Below, one piece after another: positions 18,144 to 26,505 of a DNA stretch of 64,000 nt. The notes under the pieces were generated by a model. That model did no database searches, had not been told where the DNA came from, and was given only the letters and a program-made list of their open reading frames with translations. The stretch comes from Curtobacterium sp. Leaf261 (GTDB lineage: Bacteria; Actinomycetota; Actinomycetes; Actinomycetales; Microbacteriaceae). Position numbers and translations under genes: made by a program. Location: NCBI RefSeq assembly GCF_001422205.1, contig NZ_LMMJ01000008.1:548915-612914 (forward strand), written 5' to 3'. Numbering within the stretch: the first letter of the stretch is position 1; every line of letters begins with the position of its first letter.

Positions 18144-19346
18144 ATGACCAGATCCTTCGCCATCACCGGTGCCCATGTCGTCCCCGTCGTCGGAGCTGAG
18201 TTCGACGGTGTCGTGCTCGTCACCGACGGACGCGTCGAGGCCGCCGGGCCGGACGTGGTGGTCCCGGACGGCGTCGATGTCGTCGACGCCGCCGGGGCAT
18301 GGGTCCTCCCGGGGTTCGTCGAGGCGCACGGGCACGTCGGCATCCACGAGGAGGCGAACGGATCCGCCGGGAACGACACGAACGAGATGACGAACCCGGA
18401 CATGTCCTCCGTCCGGGCGATCGACGCCGTGAACATCGAGGACGAGGGCTTCCGCGACGCGCTCTCCGGTGGCATCACCAGCATCGTGATCAAGCCGGGG
18501 TCCGGGAACCCGATCGGCGGCCAGAGCGTCGCGATCAAGACCTGGGGCGGCCGAACGATCGACGAGCAGCTCATCTCGGACAGCGTCAGCGTCAAGAGCG
18601 CCCTCGGTGAGAACCCGAAGCGCGTGTACGGCAGCAAGGACAAGACCCCGTCGACGCGGCTCGGGGTCGCGAAGGTCATCCGCGAGGCGTTCCTCGCCGC
18701 TGACCACTACCGCGCGGCACGGGCGGCAGCAGCGACGAAGGGGGAGCCCTTCGCGCGCGACCTCGGCAAGGAGACCCTGGCGCGGGTGCTCGACGGCGAG
18801 CTCGCCTGGGACCAGCACGTGCACCGTCACGACGACATCGCCACCGCCATCCGCCTCGCCGAGGAGTTCGGGTACCGGCTCGTCGTGAACCACGGCACCG
18901 AGGGGCACAAGGTCGCCGAGATCCTCGCCGAGAAGGACATCCCGGTGATCTACGGACCGCTCTTCACCTCGCGGTCCAAGGTCGAGCTCCGTGACCGTGC
19001 GATCTCGAACCTCGCGGCGATCGCCGCCGCCGGGGTCCGGGTCGCGATCACCACCGACGCACCCGTCGTGCCGATCCACATGCTCGTGCTCCAGGCGACG
19101 ATGGCCGTCCGCGACGGCCTGCCCCGGCAGACCGCCCTCGAAGCGCTGACGACGAACCCCGCGACGTTCCTCGGCTTCGGGGACCGCGTCGGCCAGATCA
19201 CACCCGGGTTCGACGCGGACCTCGTGCTGTGGTCGGGCGACCCGCTCGACGTGTCCTCGCGGGCGCTGCGGGTGTGGATCGAGGGCGCGTCGGTCTACGA
19301 GTGGGACGAGCGGGCCATGCGCGGGGTGGCGTCGCCGCGGTTCTGA
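18144..19346 (+). CDS. amidohydrolase family protein
   Basis: A 400-residue amidohydrolase-superfamily enzyme of the imidazolonepropionase/dihydroorotase-like group. The metal-binding HxH lies in LPGFVEAHGHVG near residue 60. Further ligands are likely in VVNHGTEGHKV and in the Asp of AITTDAPVVP. The barrel is bracketed by the small beta-sandwich typical of the superfamily (start FAITGAHVVPVVG, end GFDADLVLWSGDPLD). It should hydrolyse a cyclic amide or similar bond in the cytoplasm; the substrate is unknown. The start is leaderless. A 34-bp duplication begins at the last codons and repeats the stop region. Confidence 0.82.
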   Translation: MTRSFAITGAHVVPVVGAEFDGVVLVTDGRVEAAGPDVVVPDGVDVVDAAGAWVLPGFVEAHGHVGIHEEANGSAGNDTNEMTNPDMSSVRAIDAVNIEDEGFRDALSGGITSIVIKPGSGNPIGGQSVAIKTWGGRTIDEQLISDSVSVKSALGENPKRVYGSKDKTPSTRLGVAKVIREAFLAADHYRAARAAAATKGEPFARDLGKETLARVLDGELAWDQHVHRHDDIATAIRLAEEFGYRLVVNHGTEGHKVAEILAEKDIPVIYGPLFTSRSKVELRDRAISNLAAIAAAGVRVAITTDAPVVPIHMLVLQATMAVRDGLPRQTALEALTTNPATFLGFGDRVGQITPGFDADLVLWSGDPLDVSSRALRVWIEGASVYEWDERAMRGVASPRF

Positions 19347-19408
19347 TGGGTGCGTGCGGCGCCCGCTCAGCCGGTTCTGATGGGTGCGTGCGGCGCGCCT
19401 GTTCAGCC
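19339..19408. repeat. 34-bp tandem duplication over a stop codon
   Basis: GGTTCTGATGGGTGCGTGCG begins at 19339 and again at 19373, each followed by GCGC and a CTCAGCC/TTCAGCC end. The first copy contains the amidohydrolase stop codon; the second lies in the 60-bp gap before the converging pabC-like gene. Confidence 0.85.
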
Positions 19409-19410
19409 GG

Positions 19411-20301
19411 TCACACCTCGCGCGCCAGCAGTGCGTCGTTCATCGCGGCGGTCAGCTCCAGGTCCATCGGGTGCGCGTCCCCGTTCACGGTCCGGATCGG
19501 TGCCGCGAGCCGGACGCTCGACACCAGCCAGAGTGCGTCGGCCGTCCGCAGGTCGTCGACCGTGACGAGCTCGTAGGACGTCGGGAGCCCGCGCTCCTCC
19601 GCGAACACGAAGACGTCGGCCTGAGTCGTGCCGGGAAGGATGCCGATGTCGGTCCGCGGTGTCACGAGTCGATCGCCCCGACGGAGGAGCACGTTCGAGG
19701 TCGGCCCCTCGAGGACGTACCCGTCGGTCGACACGAACACCGCGTCGTCGGCACCCCGGCGCTTCGCCTCACGGAGCGCGGCCATGTTCACCGCGTACGA
19801 GAGCGACTTCGCACCCTGCAGCAGCCACGGACTCGTCCGCTGCACGTCGTGGCGGTAGCCCCGGTCGAGCGTGACGACCGCGATCCCGTCGGTCCGGGTC
19901 TCGGGATGGGCCACCGACGGTGCGGCGTACACCCAGCCGGTCGGTCGGCCGGATCCCTCGACCCCTCGGGTCATCACGGTCTTGACGAAGGCCTCCTCGG
20001 TGGGGTCGAGTTCCGCGCACGCCGCCTCGATGGCCCGCCGCCAGGCGTCGAGGTCCGGGGTGGGGAGGTCGAGGATGGCGGCGGACCTCGTCAGCCGAGC
20101 CAGGTGTGCCTCGAGTGCCTGCGGCCGGCCGTCCGTCACGTTCAGGGTCTCGAAGATGCCGTCGCCGCGGGTCACGCCGAGGTCGAGGATCTGGACGTGC
20201 TCGGCGAGTGCCGCTGCGAACTCGAACGCATCGGCGTCCGGATCGTGCGGTTCCGCCTCGAGGGACGGACGGTTGAGGATCGCGAGCACGGTTTCGGTCA
20301 T
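19411..20301 (-). CDS. pabC: aminodeoxychorismate lyase / class IV aminotransferase
   Basis: A 296-residue PLP enzyme of fold type IV. The PLP lysine lies in LLQGAKSLSYAVNM, and the cofactor phosphate loop is in EGPTSNVLL and ILPGTTQADV. The N-terminal GVTRGDGIFETLNVTDG is typical of 4-amino-4-deoxychorismate lyase, which releases pyruvate to give p-aminobenzoate for folate. A branched-chain or D-amino acid aminotransferase is the main alternative; no pabA/pabB lies nearby to decide. ATG 20301 is chosen over ATG 20319 because the -10 hexamer TTGACT lies between them, 6 bases before 20301. Confidence 0.78.
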   Translation of the reverse strand: MTETVLAILNRPSLEAEPHDPDADAFEFAAALAEHVQILDLGVTRGDGIFETLNVTDGRPQALEAHLARLTRSAAILDLPTPDLDAWRRAIEAACAELDPTEEAFVKTVMTRGVEGSGRPTGWVYAAPSVAHPETRTDGIAVVTLDRGYRHDVQRTSPWLLQGAKSLSYAVNMAALREAKRRGADDAVFVSTDGYVLEGPTSNVLLRRGDRLVTPRTDIGILPGTTQADVFVFAEERGLPTSYELVTVDDLRTADALWLVSSVRLAAPIRTVNGDAHPMDLELTAAMNDALLAREV

Positions 20302-20307
20302 GTCCTC

Positions 20308-20313
20308 AGTCAA
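20308..20313 (-). promoter_or_regulatory. -10 type TTGACT, leaderless pabC start
   Basis: TTGACT on the minus strand is followed after 6 bases (GAGGAC) by ATG 20301. This decides against the upstream in-frame ATG at 20319, which would overlap the element. Confidence 0.5.
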
Positions 20314-20368
20314 CCCCATGGACCGCCGCGGGCGCGATCACCACGGGCTCCAGCGAGCGGGGTCGCGC

Positions 20369-20719
20369 TCAGCGGTCGTTCGGGATGGAGTCCATGAGCT
20401 TCCAGACGGCGTTCGACAGCTCGGGATGGAGCAGCGCGATCCGGCGGAGCCGGTGGTACTCCGCGCCGTACACCGTGCCGGAGCCGGAGGACGGGTGCAT
20501 GGTGCGGGAGCGGCTGTGCTCCTCGATCCGCGACTCGGCCTCGACGAACTCGGCGCGGAGCATCAGGACGACCTGTTCGTCGACGGTGGGGAGCATCGGC
20601 ATGAACTCCCACGGGTCATCGCCCTGGCGGCAGCGGTGCTCGATGATCATCGAGAGCTCCTCGGACGCTTCCGCACGCATGACCTCGAGGCTGCGCCCCG
20701 TCCGCGGGTACTCAGCCAT
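20369..20719 (-). CDS. conserved hypothetical protein, 116 aa
   Basis: I do not recognise a named family. The protein is acidic and helical, with a central LPTVDEQVVLMLRAEFVEAESRIEEHSRSR segment and a HRLRRIALLHPELSNAVWKLMDSIPNDR end. There is no signal peptide or membrane segment. ATG 20719 begins conserved-looking sequence (AEYPRTGRSLEVMRAE); frame upstream of it is not coding. A TAGCCT hexamer on the minus strand about 30 bases before the ATG is a plausible -10. It diverges from the Nudix gene, so a shared control region of ~100 bp is possible. Confidence 0.65.
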   Translation of the reverse strand: MAEYPRTGRSLEVMRAEASEELSMIIEHRCRQGDDPWEFMPMLPTVDEQVVLMLRAEFVEAESRIEEHSRSRTMHPSSGSGTVYGAEYHRLRRIALLHPELSNAVWKLMDSIPNDR

Positions 20720-20809
20720 GGTCACCCCGGGGTGCGCCTGCCATGGATCAAGGCTAGACCACGCGCGGGGACCGCTCGTTCCACCCTGCGCGCCCACCGG
20801 GGAGTCCGG

Positions 20810-20815
20810 CAGACT
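20810..20815 (+). promoter_or_regulatory. -10 type CAGACT, leaderless Nudix start
   Basis: CAGACT is followed after 6 bases (GCCGAG) by GTG 20822. The first base departs from the T(A/T)NNNT pattern, so this is weaker than the others. Confidence 0.4.
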
Positions 20816-20821
20816 GCCGAG

Positions 20822-21358
20822 GTGCACGAACTCCCGCCAGACGACCACGATCCTTCGAAGAACCAGCACCCGCCGGTGTGTGTCGTCTACCTCATCCGGT
20901 CCGGCCCGGACGGCGACGAGGTCCTCCTCGGGGAGAAGCGCCGTGGACTCGGCGCGGGCCGGGTCGTCGGACCCGGCGGGAAACGCGAGGCGGGAGAGAC
21001 CGCGGTCGAGACCGCCGTCCGCGAGACGCGCGAGGAGATCGGCGTCACGATCGAGGCATCCGGACTGGAGGCACGGGGCACGATCGACTACCGGTTCCCG
21101 TTCCGCCCGTCCTGGAGTCAGCTGTCCGACGTGTTCGTCGCCAGGCGGTGGGTCGGGGACCCGATGGGGAGCGATGAACTCGTCCCGCGGTGGATCCCGG
21201 TCGACGAGGTTCCCTACGAGTCGATGTGGGACGACGCCCGCTACTGGCTGCCGGCTGTGCTCCGAGGCGGCCGCGTCGATGCCCGGTTCACCTTCGCCGA
21301 GGACTGCGCCACCGTGGCGGGCTTCTCCGGATCGGGCGTCGAGCGTCCGCAGTCCTGA
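20822..21358 (+). CDS. Nudix hydrolase, MutT/MTH1-like
   Basis: A 178-residue Nudix hydrolase with a complete box GGKREAGETAVETAVRETREEIGV (matching Gx5Ex7REUxEExGU), whose glutamates bind the catalytic metal. The following GLEARGTIDYRFPFRPSWSQLSDVFVA and WIPVDEVPYESMWDDARYWLPAVLRG are like those of 8-oxo-dGTP diphosphatases of the MTH1 type. It would clean the nucleotide pool of oxidised purines, though substrate range is inference. GTG 20822 is supported by the -10 hexamer 6 bases upstream; no Shine-Dalgarno is present. Confidence 0.85.
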   Translation: MHELPPDDHDPSKNQHPPVCVVYLIRSGPDGDEVLLGEKRRGLGAGRVVGPGGKREAGETAVETAVRETREEIGVTIEASGLEARGTIDYRFPFRPSWSQLSDVFVARRWVGDPMGSDELVPRWIPVDEVPYESMWDDARYWLPAVLRGGRVDARFTFAEDCATVAGFSGSGVERPQS

Positions 21359-21369
21359 CCAGGGACGGC

Positions 21370-22872
21370 TCAGCGCGCGGAGTGCCTGTGGCGATCGCGT
21401 TCCGGCCGGTCCGAGCCACTCCGGACCAGACGCATCTCACGCGTCGAGAGGGGCGCGTTCTCGAGTCCGTCCGGGCCACCCCAGATCGTGTCGCCGGACA
21501 TCCGGTCGTCCTGGAAGCCGGGATCGCGGTCCTCGTCCTCGCGCTGGCCAGGGCGGATCGCAGAAAGTGTTCCCGTCGCGGTCGACTCCAGCCCGTGGCG
21601 CGACAGCTCCTCGTCGCGCTGCTTGCCGAGGAACTCGCGGTTCGCCGCCTGCGCGTCGTTGAACATCGTCGTGCGGCCGGTGACGATCGAGCGGATCCGA
21701 CGGCGCTCCCACCACATCTTGCCGAGGATCATCATGACGACCCCCGCGGCCATGTAGCAGGCCATCGTGACGAGACCCCGGCCGTACCCGGGCCCGACCC
21801 CGTAGATCGCGTGCTTGATCATGTCGACCATGCTCGAGCCGACCACGACGTGGTTCAGCCAGGCGAAGGGCTCCGGCATGAACCACTTCGGGTACGCGCC
21901 ACCGGACGACGGCATCGAGAGGAACACGAAGCAGATCATCGCCGGCGCCGCGATGAACCGCCCGGCGAAGTAGCTCAGCCCGTTCACGGTGAGACCGATC
22001 GCGACGATCCACCCCCACGAGATGAGGACCAGGGGCAGGAAGTGCCCGTGGATCGCGCCGACGACGGGTCCCGCGAGGGTGTTCGTGATGAGCGAGATGA
22101 TGAGACCGCCCGCGACGATGACCGTGACGCGCGTGCGGTGGCGGAGCGGGCCGCCCATGATGCCGATGAACATCGCGACCATGTAGCCGCCGATGCACCA
22201 CGCGAGCATGACGTACATCGACACGGTGCCGTACTCGTCGTACGCCGGCAGGGGCGCGAGTTCGGTCACGGTCGGAGCGGCCCCGCCGCCGCCTTCGATG
22301 ATGCTGGAGAGCGTGGCGGGGACGAGGCTCGCCACCTGGAACTGGTGTGCGCTTGCCTTCCAGATGGTGTTCGTCGCCGGGTCGAACGCCACCGCGACGG
22401 TGCCGTTCAGGACGTCGCGCTTGGCCTGGGCGATCGAGTCGTACGTGTGCATGAGGTACTCGCCGGGCAGCGCCTTGTCGAGTGCTGCCGACAGCGTCGG
22501 GTCTCCGCCGATGACGGCGAGGGGGACGTCGTGCGGGTGCGGCGCGTGGAACGCGAAGACGTAGCAGAGGCAGAAGCCCACGATGAAGAAGAGCGGCATC
22601 CAGAGTTGCAGCCCGATGAGCTGGAGCGACGGGTGCAGCGTCGAGTACCAGCGGCGGTAGCGGTTCACGTGCTGCGGCGGCGGGACGGGGACACCGCCGG
22701 GACGACGCGACCCCGCGAGCTTCGCGCCGCGCCTGGGCACCGAGGACCCGCGCTTCGACGGACGCGTTGCCTGCACCGACCGCGACGCCGTGGTCTTGGC
22801 TGCGGGCGACTCCGGCGACTCCGGCGACCCCGCGAGGTCGCCGTCCTTGACGTCGTTCCTGGTGGTGCTCAC
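21370..22872 (-). CDS. DUF3533-type (ABC-2/SNG1-like) membrane protein
   Basis: A 500-residue integral membrane protein. A basic, disordered N-terminus of ~75 residues precedes the first helix (LIGLQLWMPLFFIVGFCLCYVFAF). An external domain of ~125 residues (ending SSIIEGGGGAAPTV) follows, then five or so helices, including VMLAWCIGGYMVAMFIGIMGG. This arrangement matches DUF3533/YhgE-like proteins, relatives of ABC-2 permeases implicated in export or envelope stress. A charged ~110-residue cytoplasmic tail ends the protein. The GTG start has only a weak AGAAGAGG site; a TATCCT -10 lies about 40 bases upstream. It is downstream of the lipoprotein cassette in the reading direction but has its own promoter. 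Confidence 0.72.
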   Translation of the reverse strand: MSTTRNDVKDGDLAGSPESPESPAAKTTASRSVQATRPSKRGSSVPRRGAKLAGSRRPGGVPVPPPQHVNRYRRWYSTLHPSLQLIGLQLWMPLFFIVGFCLCYVFAFHAPHPHDVPLAVIGGDPTLSAALDKALPGEYLMHTYDSIAQAKRDVLNGTVAVAFDPATNTIWKASAHQFQVASLVPATLSSIIEGGGGAAPTVTELAPLPAYDEYGTVSMYVMLAWCIGGYMVAMFIGIMGGPLRHRTRVTVIVAGGLIISLITNTLAGPVVGAIHGHFLPLVLISWGWIVAIGLTVNGLSYFAGRFIAAPAMICFVFLSMPSSGGAYPKWFMPEPFAWLNHVVVGSSMVDMIKHAIYGVGPGYGRGLVTMACYMAAGVVMMILGKMWWERRRIRSIVTGRTTMFNDAQAANREFLGKQRDEELSRHGLESTATGTLSAIRPGQREDEDRDPGFQDDRMSGDTIWGGPDGLENAPLSTREMRLVRSGSDRPERDRHRHSAR

Positions 22873-22959
22873 GCGGGCCGGGCCTCTTCTCTGCTGCGAT
22901 CGATCGGATGCTCAGGATACGCCAGGGTCCTGCGGGTGGGGCGGTGTCGACGTCCGCGT

Positions 22960-23598
22960 TCAGCCAGCGGGTGCGGACGGATCTGCGGGGGTCGGAGTCG
23001 GGGTGGTCGGCGCGGTCGGGGGGATGTAGGGCGGGGTGATGGTGTGTCGTTGCGACCACCTGCTCGTGGTGAGCACCTTGTCGTCCCCCTCGGCGCACAT
23101 CGTCCGCGCGAAGATCGTCGTTCCGTGGACGGTTGACACGAGCTCGACGAACAGGCCGCCCTCGACGGAACGGCTCCCCGGCCACCGCAGCTGCTGGCCG
23201 GGGGAGTCGCTTCCGGTCAGCGTCGGCGAGAGCGTCGGATCCCACCCCTCGGCGACCCACCGCTGGCGGATCGCCGCGAGGACGGATCGTCGCTGGTCCT
23301 TCGTCATCCCCGGCCCGTGGCGCGACAGCACCCACTGTGCGCCTCTGGGCCCGCACTCCTCCGCGGTGCTGTCGACGTTCTCCCAGTCGCCCCCGACGAG
23401 GTACTGGGTGTCGTCGAGGAGGGTGTCCAGGGACAGGAAGGCGCGCTTCGCTGGGTCCGAGTTCGTCGGTGTGATCGGGATGTCCTCTCGGGGTGCACCC
23501 GAGCCGCAGCCCGCGAGCGTCGCTGCGAGCAGTGCTCCCAGCGCCAGCGGTCGGAACAACCTCGTTGGTCGGGCCTCTCGGCCGTGCTCTGTCCGCAT
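22960..23598 (-). CDS. putative lipoprotein, paralogue 1 of tandem pair
   Basis: A 212-residue protein with a lipoprotein signal: basic N-terminus, hydrophobic stretch and lipobox LAGC with acylated Cys at residue 31. The mature part shares long blocks with the neighbouring gene at 23605: FLSLDTLLDDTQ, GGDW, RRSVLAAIRQRW, SVEGGLFVELVSTVH and the cysteines of EECG and MCAEGD, which could form a disulfide. The tail is a Thr/Pro-rich repeat (TAPTTPTPTPADP). No known domain is recognised. It lies 6 bp behind its paralogue in a four-gene operon; a role as an envelope-anchored partner or immunity protein for the hydrolase is inference. Confidence 0.78.
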   Translation of the reverse strand: MRTEHGREARPTRLFRPLALGALLAATLAGCGSGAPREDIPITPTNSDPAKRAFLSLDTLLDDTQYLVGGDWENVDSTAEECGPRGAQWVLSRHGPGMTKDQRRSVLAAIRQRWVAEGWDPTLSPTLTGSDSPGQQLRWPGSRSVEGGLFVELVSTVHGTTIFARTMCAEGDDKVLTTSRWSQRHTITPPYIPPTAPTTPTPTPADPSAPAG

Positions 23599-23604
23599 TC
23601 GTCG

Positions 23605-24228
23605 TCAGTCGGTCTCGGGAGCGGGATCACTCGCTGCGGGCATGGTGGGAGTTGGTGTGGTCGGTGCGCTCACTGGGAAGTAGGGCGGGGTCGATGTGTG
23701 TCGTTCCGACCACCTGCTCGCGTCCAGGGCATCGACGTCGCCCTCGGCGCACCTGGTCTGCGCGAAGATCGTCGTCGCGTGGACGGTCGACACGAGCTCG
23801 ACGAACAGCCCGCCCTCGACCGAGAGACGTGCCGGGTACCGCAGCTGCAATCCGGGAGAGTCGCTTCCGAGCAGCGTCCGGGTGAGCGTCGGGGTCCACC
23901 CTTCCTCGATCCACCGCTGCCGGACTGCGTCGAGGACGCTCCTCCGCTCGTCGTCGGTCATCCCACGGCCGAATCGTGAGAGGCCCCACCGCGCGCCGGC
24001 CTGCGAGCACTCGGTCGCGACGTCGTCGTCGTTCAGCCAGTCGCCGCCGATGACGTCCTGGGTGTCCTCGAGGATCGCGTTGAGGGACAGGAACGCTTCC
24101 TTGGCAGCGGATGAACTGGTCGGGTGCATGGACGGATCCTCGGTGGTGGCGGATGCGGTGCAGCCGGTGGCGGAGATGCCGATCAACAGCGAAGCGGCGA
24201 GGGCGAGCAGGGTACGGATGGAGTGCAT
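23605..24228 (-). CDS. putative lipoprotein, paralogue 2 of tandem pair
   Basis: A 207-residue lipoprotein with signal LLALAASLLIGISATGC (acylated Cys 23). It is a clear tandem duplicate of the following gene, with nearly identical central blocks (AFLSLNAILEDTQ, RRSVLDAVRQRW, GSDSPGLQLRYP, SVEGGLFVELVSTVH) and the same two mature cysteines. Differences cluster near the N-terminus of the mature part and in the Thr/Pro-rich tail. The start codon is 3 bp behind the hydrolase stop, so the two are translated together. No family is recognised. Confidence 0.78.
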   Translation of the reverse strand: MHSIRTLLALAASLLIGISATGCTASATTEDPSMHPTSSSAAKEAFLSLNAILEDTQDVIGGDWLNDDDVATECSQAGARWGLSRFGRGMTDDERRSVLDAVRQRWIEEGWTPTLTRTLLGSDSPGLQLRYPARLSVEGGLFVELVSTVHATTIFAQTRCAEGDVDALDASRWSERHTSTPPYFPVSAPTTPTPTMPAASDPAPETD

Positions 24229-24231
24229 GGG

Positions 24232-26109
24232 TCAGGGAATCGGCTTTCCGTCTGGGGTGTACCCGAGGCTCGTGTAGGCGGTGTTGCGGAGTGGTGCCGT
24301 GTCAGCATCGAGGTATCCGTGGTCCTCCGACGAAGTGCCGAACGTGGCGTCATGCGCCGTCGCACCCGGGTAGAGCACGCCCTCGATCACGGCGTCGTCG
24401 GAGGAGAACGTCCGAGCACCCCAGGCGGGCGTGCCGGGGTCGAGCGGATGGGGGACCCTGAAGTCCTGGATGGTCATGTGTCCGCTCGCCGATCCCCGAT
24501 CGGCGAGCCGGTCCGGGACGTCGACGTCGATCGCGCCACGGCCGAGGTTCGCAGTGTGATCGGCCTTCGCCTGACTCGCCCAGACGTGGCTGGCGGGCAC
24601 ATCGATCGCGTGGACGTCCGGCAGGCTCGTGTCGATGCCGGCTGATGCGAGCAGGGTCAGGTTCGCGACGGGGGTGTGCTGGACGGCGAGCGTCGCTGTG
24701 GTCGTGCCGTAGGAGTGCGCGACCACAGAGAGGTTCTCGCCCCCGGACCAGTGCCGGGTGCCCGAGACGCCGCGGAGGAACGTCGCGAGGTGCTCTGCGC
24801 CCGTCTTCGCCTTGGCGGATGAGAGCACCTCCGTGAGGTCGGGTGCCGCCGCCGGGGTGTCGTACCCGATCCAGGCAACCGTGGCGACGTCGGGATCGGT
24901 GTGGACGGACAGAGCTGCTGCGCGCTGTGCACGAAGCAGGTTGGTCGTGGCTCCCGCCCAACCGACCATGCCTCCGGCGACCGTGGCGCCCATCCCGGGT
25001 ATGGCGACCGTGATGTTCCGGGCCGTGTCCATGTTGCCGATCGCGACGGCGGCCAGCACCGGTCGGCCGAGCGTCAAGGACACGATCGTCCGGTGCGCTC
25101 GATTCGACCCGTGCTCGAGCGTGTCACTGAGCGCCTGCAATGCGGGTGCCATCGCAGAGAGCCGCGAATACTCCTCCGCCTCCGCAGCGGAGTGGGCATG
25201 CACCGCCAACGAGCGTCGGAGTTCCTCGTACCGACGAAGTCGAACGCGCACGCTGTGCTCGTTCGCGACCCCGCGATCGAAGTAGGCCACCCCGTCGAGG
25301 TTGCCGATGAACACCGACGCACCCAGCGCGAGCGCCTCCTGTTGCCCGGCATCGAGTGCGCCCCACCACGCCGACACGGTCCTGGTCGACGGCGGATCGG
25401 CCATGATGCTCGCCCATGCATCCGGATGCGTGCGTCGCCACCGAGCGATCGCGCCCCTGCCGTGCGACGCGAGTGCCGCCAGCAGGGGGAGCCGTGCGAG
25501 GGAGTCGAACCGCGCCACGGTCGCCCCGAAGTCGATCCGCCGCAGCAGGACCGGCACGGATGCGGCCCCCGGCAGCTGGAAGCCGTCGGACGCTTGGCCT
25601 CCGCCGGACGTGTGCGCTCGGAACGCCGCGGCGAGGTCGTCCTGAGCCGTTCGCCATCGTCGCCGCAACCGCCGGGCGTCGTCGAGGAGCTCCTCGTTCA
25701 GCACGGCGTACTCCGCGGGGACGGAGCCGTCCCCGATCGCTTCGCGCCGGATCCGCGTGTGCAGCTCCTCGATGTCGGCGAGAAGCCGCGACCGAGTCCG
25801 ACGGACACCGCCGACGGCCTCCGCGAACGTCTCGAGTGCCGTCGCGACCGCGCCGCCGCCGTCGGCGAGGGCGCGGGTCGTCGTGGGCACGGTGTGCAGC
25901 GCCGACGGGAGCCGCTCGGTGACGCCGGGGGACCGCATCGCGACCCCGACGCCGCCCCAGGCGCTCGCCGCGTCACGACCGGCCTGCGCGGCCCGTGCCG
26001 TCGACGATCGCAGTCCGTCCGCCGCCGCACTGACGGTGTCGGCCACCGCCGCGACGGTCGGCAGGTCGGACGCCGCGACGAGCCGCTCCGCCACGAGCCG
26101 GTCAGCCAC
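24232..26109 (-). CDS. DUF1023-type alpha/beta hydrolase with helical N-terminus
   Basis: A 625-residue protein. The first ~200 residues are alanine-rich helices of the kind seen in WXG/LXG-like secreted proteins. Next comes the marker of DUF1023 hydrolases (VSAWWGALDAGQQEAL then IGNLDGVAYFDRGVANEHS), and then an alpha/beta hydrolase domain. The nucleophile is Ser 466 in VVAHSYGT and the likely catalytic His is 597 in SSEDHGYLD. The family is predicted to contain lipases or esterases; the substrate is unknown. GTG 26109 overlaps the stop of the small helical gene by 8 bases. Fused helical region, helical partner and lipoproteins together suggest a secreted enzyme, although no classical signal peptide is present. 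Confidence 0.78.
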   Translation of the reverse strand: MADRLVAERLVAASDLPTVAAVADTVSAAADGLRSSTARAAQAGRDAASAWGGVGVAMRSPGVTERLPSALHTVPTTTRALADGGGAVATALETFAEAVGGVRRTRSRLLADIEELHTRIRREAIGDGSVPAEYAVLNEELLDDARRLRRRWRTAQDDLAAAFRAHTSGGGQASDGFQLPGAASVPVLLRRIDFGATVARFDSLARLPLLAALASHGRGAIARWRRTHPDAWASIMADPPSTRTVSAWWGALDAGQQEALALGASVFIGNLDGVAYFDRGVANEHSVRVRLRRYEELRRSLAVHAHSAAEAEEYSRLSAMAPALQALSDTLEHGSNRAHRTIVSLTLGRPVLAAVAIGNMDTARNITVAIPGMGATVAGGMVGWAGATTNLLRAQRAAALSVHTDPDVATVAWIGYDTPAAAPDLTEVLSSAKAKTGAEHLATFLRGVSGTRHWSGGENLSVVAHSYGTTTATLAVQHTPVANLTLLASAGIDTSLPDVHAIDVPASHVWASQAKADHTANLGRGAIDVDVPDRLADRGSASGHMTIQDFRVPHPLDPGTPAWGARTFSSDDAVIEGVLYPGATAHDATFGTSSEDHGYLDADTAPLRNTAYTSLGYTPDGKPIP

Positions 26110-26422
26110 GCCGCACTGCCGATGATCGCTCCGACGCGGTGTCCGCCATCGCTTCGTCAGCCGTGATGAACGCCTGCATCGCCACGGACGTCGCGAGCAG
26201 CGCCTCGGACACGCGCCCGGCGGCTGCCATCGCGACGTCTCGCCGAGCGGCCACGAACGACCGAGCGGCTCCCGCACAGGTGGTCTGGCCGACTGCGTCC
26301 TGCACCTCGGTCAGCGCGAGGTCGACCTCGACCGCGGCATCCTGCAGGTCGCCTCCGGCGCTCGCCGTCCGTCGGACGACGTCCTCCACCGCGACGACGT
26401 CGATGCTCCACATCGCGCCCAT
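26102..26422 (-). CDS. small helical protein, ESX/DUF6507-like
   Basis: A 106-residue all-helical protein starting MWSIDVVAVEDVVRRT, which resembles DUF6507-type or WXG100-sized partner proteins (a WxI start and two long Ala/Val-rich helices). It lacks a strict central WxG motif. An AGGGGGTG Shine-Dalgarno 3-4 bases before ATG 26422 fixes the start. It is the first gene of the cassette, overlaps the hydrolase gene by 8 bases, and probably binds the hydrolase's helical N-terminus. The family assignment is tentative. Confidence 0.65.
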   Translation of the reverse strand: MGAMWSIDVVAVEDVVRRTASAGGDLQDAAVEVDLALTEVQDAVGQTTCAGAARSFVAARRDVAMAAAGRVSEALLATSVAMQAFITADEAMADTASERSSAVRRG

Positions 26423-26474
26423 GACACCCCCTGGGATCGGACTCAGCACGCGACCCGCTTCGCGTGCGGTGCCC

Positions 26475-26505
26475 AGTATTCCAGCAGGTGTATCTGATGT
26501 GTCAA
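26475..26505 (-). promoter_or_regulatory. near-consensus promoter of the hydrolase cassette
   Basis: On the minus strand a perfect -35 TTGACA (26500-26505) is followed 17-18 bases later by GGAATA/GAATAC. The stretch is unusually AT-rich for the window. A small hairpin (ACCCGG/CCGGGT, 26505-26521) touches the -35 and may end the antiporter-side transcript. Leader length to ATG 26422 is about 50 bases. Confidence 0.6.

Noticed and set aside
22960-26422. Complete type VII secretion system
   Set aside because: No EccB, EccC, EccD or mycosin genes are in the window; only a possible effector module is supported.
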